A stretch of 20,565 nucleotides of DNA from positions 1 through 20,565 of the forward strand of contig JAEUSS010000648.1 in NCBI GenBank assembly GCA_016788685.1, given 5' to 3'. The notes under the pieces are model-generated. The model was not told the origin of the DNA, did not search any database, and worked only from the letters and a program-made list of their open reading frames with translations. Positions 17,501 through 20,565 of the stretch are shown here, piece by piece. This DNA comes from Prolixibacteraceae bacterium (GTDB lineage Bacteria > Bacteroidota > Bacteroidia > Bacteroidales > Prolixibacteraceae). The translations under genes and the position numbers were made by a program. How positions within the stretch are numbered: the first letter of the stretch is position 1; each line of letters opens with the position of its first letter.

Positions 17501-20500
17501 CCTTACCGTAAATGAAGATGCCGGAGCACAAACCATAACGAACTGGGCAACGTCGATAAGCAGAGGTCCGGCAAACGAGAACAACCAGATTCTGACGTTC
17601 ACCCTAGCCAATGATAATTTGGATTTGTTTGACACACAACCTTCGGTAAGCACCTCCGGGACACTGACTTTCACCCCCAAAGCCAATGCGTTTGGAGTAA
17701 CCACTATTACAGTAATACTCTCGGATGACGGAACCACTGCTTATGGCGGTGCAGACAAGGTAGTCAAAACGTTTACCATCACAGTTTTACCAGTCAACGA
17801 TGCACCTGTCTTTACCAAAGGTGCTGATCAAACGGTTCCGGAAGATGCCGGAGCACAAACTGTAACAAACTGGGCTACCGGAATCAGCGCGGGAAATTCG
17901 TTTGAGAATAGCCAGAGCGTCTCATTTGTCCTTTCCAATGACAATAACACCTTGTTTGCCGTTCAGCCTTCTCTCAGTGCTTCCGGAACCCTTTCCTACA
18001 GGCCGGCAGCCAACGCCTTTGGTTCGGCAACAGTAAGTGTCCGGCTGGAAGATAACGGCGGAACAGCCAATGGCGGGGTAAACTCCGGCACCACAGTCAC
18101 CTTCACCATTCAGATTACATCGGTAAATGATGCGCCTTTCTTTGTCACCGGAATCTCCCCCACGGTTTTGGAAGACTCCGGAACAAAAACAATCTCAGGA
18201 TGGGCATCAGGCATCCATTCGGGAGCGCCAAACGAGAGCTCCCAGACATTGATTTTTCAGGTGAGCGTTGCCAATCCTGATTTATTCAGTGTGCAGCCCG
18301 CAATTGATGCTGTTACCGGCGATTTAAGCTTTACGCCGGCTCCTGATGCATTCGGAATAACGATGATCAATATTACTTTATTTGATAACGGAGGAACCGC
18401 TTCCGGAGGAATAAACTCATTTACCCAAAGTACGACGATCAGCGTTACAGGTGTAAACGACAAACCTCTGTTCACTGCCGGAAATAACCAAACGGCTATG
18501 AGCGGATCGGGTACCCGGACGATTACCCGGTGGGCAACAAACATCAGCGCCGGACCAGCCAACGAAGTGGCACAACTGCTCAACTTTGTCGTAACCAACA
18601 ATAATCCAACGCTGTTCGTTACTCCGCCTGCAATTAATGCAGCAACAGGAACACTGACTTTCACTCCGAAGTCTGATGCCGAAGGATCTGCAATCGTAAG
18701 CGTACGTTTAACCGACAACGGAGGAACCGACAATGGCGGCATTGATGCAAGCGGCACTACTGATTTCACCATCACCCTGATTCTGAGAAACAGCGCTCCG
18801 TCATTCACGGCAGGTTCAAATATTACCGTCAACGAGGACGCGGCGGCGCAGGCAATCAACTGGGCGACAAACCTGTCTGCAGGTACGGCTCCGGAGTCAG
18901 ATCAAACCCTGACATTCATTTTAAATAATGACAACCCGGCGCTGTTCAGCGAACAACCTTCAATAAACAGCACAACCGGAATCTTGACGTTTAAACCGGC
19001 TGCAAATGCTCACGGAGTTGCAAACATTCAGGTACAGCTTAAAGACGATGGCGGAACAACAAATGGCGGTGCTGACCTCAGCAGTACATCGGTTTTAACA
19101 ATTGCCGTAACTTCGGTAAATGATGCGCCAACATTCATCGCCGGAGCTAATCAGACTGTCCGTGAGGGTAGCGGTGCGCAAACTGTCACGAATTGGGCAA
19201 CCGGAATCAGCCCCGGGGATTCGTTTGAAAGCAGTCAGAGCGTCTCATTTGTCGTTTCCAATGACAATAATGCCCTGTTTGCTGTTCAGCCCTCGGTCAG
19301 TGCCTCCGGAACCCTTTCCTATACACCGGAACCCAACATTCTGGGATCAGCCACGGTAAGTGTCCGGCTGGAAGATAATGGCGGAACGGCAAACGGAGGA
19401 GTGAATACCAGCAGCACGGAAACCTTCACGATTACCATTTTTTCCGAGAACAACGCGCCGTCATTTACCGCAGGATCAAACGTCACGGTTGACGAAGATG
19501 CCGAAAGCCAGGCGATAAACTGGGCAACCAGCATATCTGCCGGACCGGTTTACGAATCGGGACAACTCCTGACATTCATTTTAAATAACGACAACCCGGC
19601 GCTGTTCAGCGAACAACCTTCAATAAACAGCACAACCGGAATCCTGACATTTAAACCGGCTGCAAATGCTCACGGAGCTGCAAACATTCAGGTACAGCTT
19701 AAAGACAACGGCGGAACAGCAAACGGCGGTGCTGACCTCAGCAGCACATCGGTTTTAACAATTACTGTAAACTCAGTAAACGATGCGCCGATTGTCGTCA
19801 ATCCGTTCCCCGACATTCAGGTTGACGAATTTTCAGCCTATGCTTTTGCAGCAAATGCGTCAGCATTTACTGATACCGATGGCGACCCGCTTACCGTTGA
19901 AATTCTTTCGTTTTCAGGAAACTGGATACAGAAAAAAAGCGATACCGAGGCGCAAGGCTTCCCGATACCGGATTCTGACAATAAAGCGACGATAACCGTC
20001 AGGGCGACCGACTCTCAAGGTTTGTGGGCTGAGGATGTGTTTGAACTGAATGTGGTACGCAAACCGCGTCCGCTGATTTACGGACAGATTTCCGGCAGCC
20101 AGCCCCTTCCGGACAATCTGCAGGTTGTGCTTATGTCGGTCAGCGGGAATCAATTCGATACAGTTGCAGTAACCCGCACCGACAGCCGCGACTATTACCT
20201 CTTTGAAGCAGTAGCACCACAAAACTACATCGTCAAAGCTGTTAATCATTCGACAAGTTATCCGCAATTCGTTTCAACCTACTATGAAACAACTGCAGAC
20301 TGGACCCGGGCAACACCAATAGCCGTATCTGGGAACACTTCATACCGGGCCAACATCTCCATGCTCCTGAATACAGTGACTGCCGGCAACGGTTCGGTTT
20401 CCGGATTCGTTCGTGTACAGAAAACTTCATCGCCGGCTCAGGCCGGAACTGTTGTCAACGGAGCACAGGGCGCACCACTGCCTTTTGCCGACCTGACACT

Positions 20501-20565
20501 GACGGTTAAAGGGCAAACCGAAGTGTTGCTGCGTACACAAACCGCAACTGACGGGAGTTACCGAT
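14577..20565 (+). CDS. Giant secreted tandem-repeat protein (partial, continues past window)
   Basis: The frame is open from ATG 14577 to the window end, at least 1996 residues. An in-frame ATG at 14556 exists, but 14577 gives a clean Sec signal peptide (KKFYPLIKSC..., ending near LVIA). Domains in order: an N-terminal domain (about 25-195) with FDANGRQIPA and a FPVTIDP close, a pattern I associate with large secreted repeat proteins; six propeller-like blades (about 197-590) with repeated PAVAY...VVVW...IFGR patterns; a linker and a degenerate repeat (726-853); eight tandem ~110-residue repeats (854-1733); a cadherin-like domain (about 1734-1828, DTDGDPLTV); and carboxypeptidase-regulatory-like modules (about 1828 to the end, ADLTLTV...TDGSY). 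It is last in the visible operon and is probably displayed or released outside the cell. A C-terminal sorting domain (type IX type) would be expected beyond the window. Confidence 0.92.
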   Translation, partial: MKKFYPLIKSCVFLLLIPTLVIAKNAGTTILLEHQNFDVSYSESGVRFSPKSGAIEWRWQLNDITGIGDIQTGNTAPSATGNDVRYRRGNITEQYLFRGTSIEQQFVIHRETDFSDDLVIDGVISAEGQFSKVNGGWTWTKGEAKVFLGDVYVFDANGRQIPASMKVTENSSRIVVPSAALKGAAFPVTIDPQIGPDDFVLANQSIGTRHYQPSLIYNPNNQKYFSSWTNYYAMSGRVEHIFGRIFDLAQIKAKPFKVDQPVDQPDNNSYLSKNISGTTITTVNSSATSPDAAYSGSNYLTVWEDFEGPAYSNRKIKYRLNTNDGPIGDPLQVFKSTTFKTNFGWAAQPAAAGNNQKYLITAASGTAAPNYYVFGKYINNDGKAAGADSLTLFSSATGPFVDTDADALPGGSFFVAAAALNSIHFGIAPANGTMTASSSATGNIGSIAIASGATKTLLVWSELSGSGPTSKYIIKGLWITDTGVASGSPFQIDTPAFNGSGQPAVAYNADTNSWVVVWHSSPLTTPGTMIFGREVWFDNSTNSTQMNEVFPVSKQSRTSVSPAVAYDNQNKEFWIAWSGGGNKDQILAQRWTNSLSDCIISLKQDTIRENNYIKGSFDKTKDILITNLLRAQTAAGDSIYPLDFIPENTETVQTSYSNSSLITTKPAISSLDDFHKSRNKLFYVLNDSVNYEKISTYNLSVYAQSETPGVNGQSSKQVKTVRVIDVNEPFHAVLPASVSFLEDAVNPAIPFTFQSGDNQLERNAVQLTVSATPGMIVSAPTLQTNPSVPGGGHADAIPRTRVLVPEKLLFSLKPNTSGTGDLKFRLTDLKGGDWIALQKNNTADFTVAVTVLPVNDAPTFTRGSDITVNEDAGAQTIANWAKNIDAGAPDESSQTLNFIAANNNNALFSSQPAINTNGALTFTPAPDAFGTATVTVSLKDNGGIDNGGIDQSAAQTFTITVNPVNDAPTFTKGSDLTVNEDAGAQTITNWATSISRGPANENNQILTFTLANDNLDLFDTQPSVSTSGTLTFTPKANAFGVTTITVILSDDGTTAYGGADKVVKTFTITVLPVNDAPVFTKGADQTVPEDAGAQTVTNWATGISAGNSFENSQSVSFVLSNDNNTLFAVQPSLSASGTLSYRPAANAFGSATVSVRLEDNGGTANGGVNSGTTVTFTIQITSVNDAPFFVTGISPTVLEDSGTKTISGWASGIHSGAPNESSQTLIFQVSVANPDLFSVQPAIDAVTGDLSFTPAPDAFGITMINITLFDNGGTASGGINSFTQSTTISVTGVNDKPLFTAGNNQTAMSGSGTRTITRWATNISAGPANEVAQLLNFVVTNNNPTLFVTPPAINAATGTLTFTPKSDAEGSAIVSVRLTDNGGTDNGGIDASGTTDFTITLILRNSAPSFTAGSNITVNEDAAAQAINWATNLSAGTAPESDQTLTFILNNDNPALFSEQPSINSTTGILTFKPAANAHGVANIQVQLKDDGGTTNGGADLSSTSVLTIAVTSVNDAPTFIAGANQTVREGSGAQTVTNWATGISPGDSFESSQSVSFVVSNDNNALFAVQPSVSASGTLSYTPEPNILGSATVSVRLEDNGGTANGGVNTSSTETFTITIFSENNAPSFTAGSNVTVDEDAESQAINWATSISAGPVYESGQLLTFILNNDNPALFSEQPSINSTTGILTFKPAANAHGAANIQVQLKDNGGTANGGADLSSTSVLTITVNSVNDAPIVVNPFPDIQVDEFSAYAFAANASAFTDTDGDPLTVEILSFSGNWIQKKSDTEAQGFPIPDSDNKATITVRATDSQGLWAEDVFELNVVRKPRPLIYGQISGSQPLPDNLQVVLMSVSGNQFDTVAVTRTDSRDYYLFEAVAPQNYIVKAVNHSTSYPQFVSTYYETTADWTRATPIAVSGNTSYRANISMLLNTVTAGNGSVSGFVRVQKTSSPAQAGTVVNGAQGAPLPFADLTLTVKGQTEVLLRTQTATDGSYR
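17136..19775 (+). repeat. Eight tandem ~330-bp coding repeats
   Basis: Unit boundaries set at the VNDAP motif or its variants are 17136, 17466, 17793, 18123, 18453, 18786, 19116, 19446 and 19776. Units are 327-333 bases (109-111 residues). The consensus order is VNDAPTFT, an acidic (V)xEDAGAQ, a conserved NWAT with invariant Trp, LxFxxxNDN, LFxxQPxI, a G-x-L-T-F-T-P strand, and DNGGTxNGG, then a T-F-T-I strand. This resembles the Ig/cadherin-like 'tandem-95' type repeats of secreted proteins. Unit 5 lacks the acidic EDAG motif and has SGSGTRTITRW instead. A diverged 128-residue unit precedes the array at 16752-17135. Confidence 0.9.

Noticed and set aside
16871..18859. Long minus-strand frames (100-200 codons) across the repeat array
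   Set aside because: They mirror the plus-strand repeats, recur with the repeat period, and the plus strand holds an unbroken frame with clear repeat conservation at protein level.

Overview
The window looks like a chromosomal segment of a Bacteroidota bacterium, most likely an environmental member of the Bacteroidales/Marinilabiliales. That placement is inferred from gene content: a Tat-exported Gfo/Idh/MocA oxidoreductase paired with a DUF1080 (3-keto-glycoside hydrolase type) protein, an OFA-family MFS carrier, a PIF1-like helicase with HRDC and C-terminal helix-turn-helix parts, and a giant secreted repeat protein with a carboxypeptidase-regulatory-like module. One TAnnTTTG promoter element of the Bacteroidota type is also present. 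No rRNA, tRNA, CRISPR array, insertion sequence or phage structural module was seen.

Left part (1-7040), all on the minus strand. It starts with the N-terminal part of a lipoprotein cut by the window edge. Next come a YdeI/OmdA-family protein and a two-helix membrane protein in close tandem, then a complete class D (OXA-type) beta-lactamase with every active-site motif intact. A strong Rho-independent terminator at 2239-2273 separates that lactamase from an upstream two-gene unit: a Tat-exported oxidoreductase (7040 to 5772) followed by a 1127-residue HEAT-repeat protein ending in two DUF1080 domains (5690 to 2307). By family knowledge this pair fits periplasmic oxidation of a sugar to its 3-keto form, followed by cleavage of the glycosidic bond.

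Centre (7041-11706). A 573-bp divergent intergenic region holds spaced CCTGTAC motifs and no convincing gene. It is followed on the plus strand by an OFA-family MFS transporter and the 824-residue helicase, and then by a 306-bp gap that becomes very AT-rich next to the following gene.

Right part (11707-20565), all plus strand and tightly spaced (gaps of 12, 12, 19 and 34 bases). Three different small phage-tail-collar (MdpB-like) proteins come first, then a Tat-exported type 1 periplasmic binding protein with no ABC permease or ATPase in sight, then a giant secreted protein still open at the window end (at least 1996 residues). The giant protein carries an N-terminal domain, six propeller-like blades, a degenerate repeat, eight tandem ~110-residue repeats, a cadherin-like domain and a carboxypeptidase-regulatory-like region. 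This five-gene unit has no phage genes around it and is the best candidate for an undescribed system. My inference is a surface or extracellular fibre/adhesin apparatus built from domesticated collar proteins and a long repeat protein, with a ligand-binding partner.
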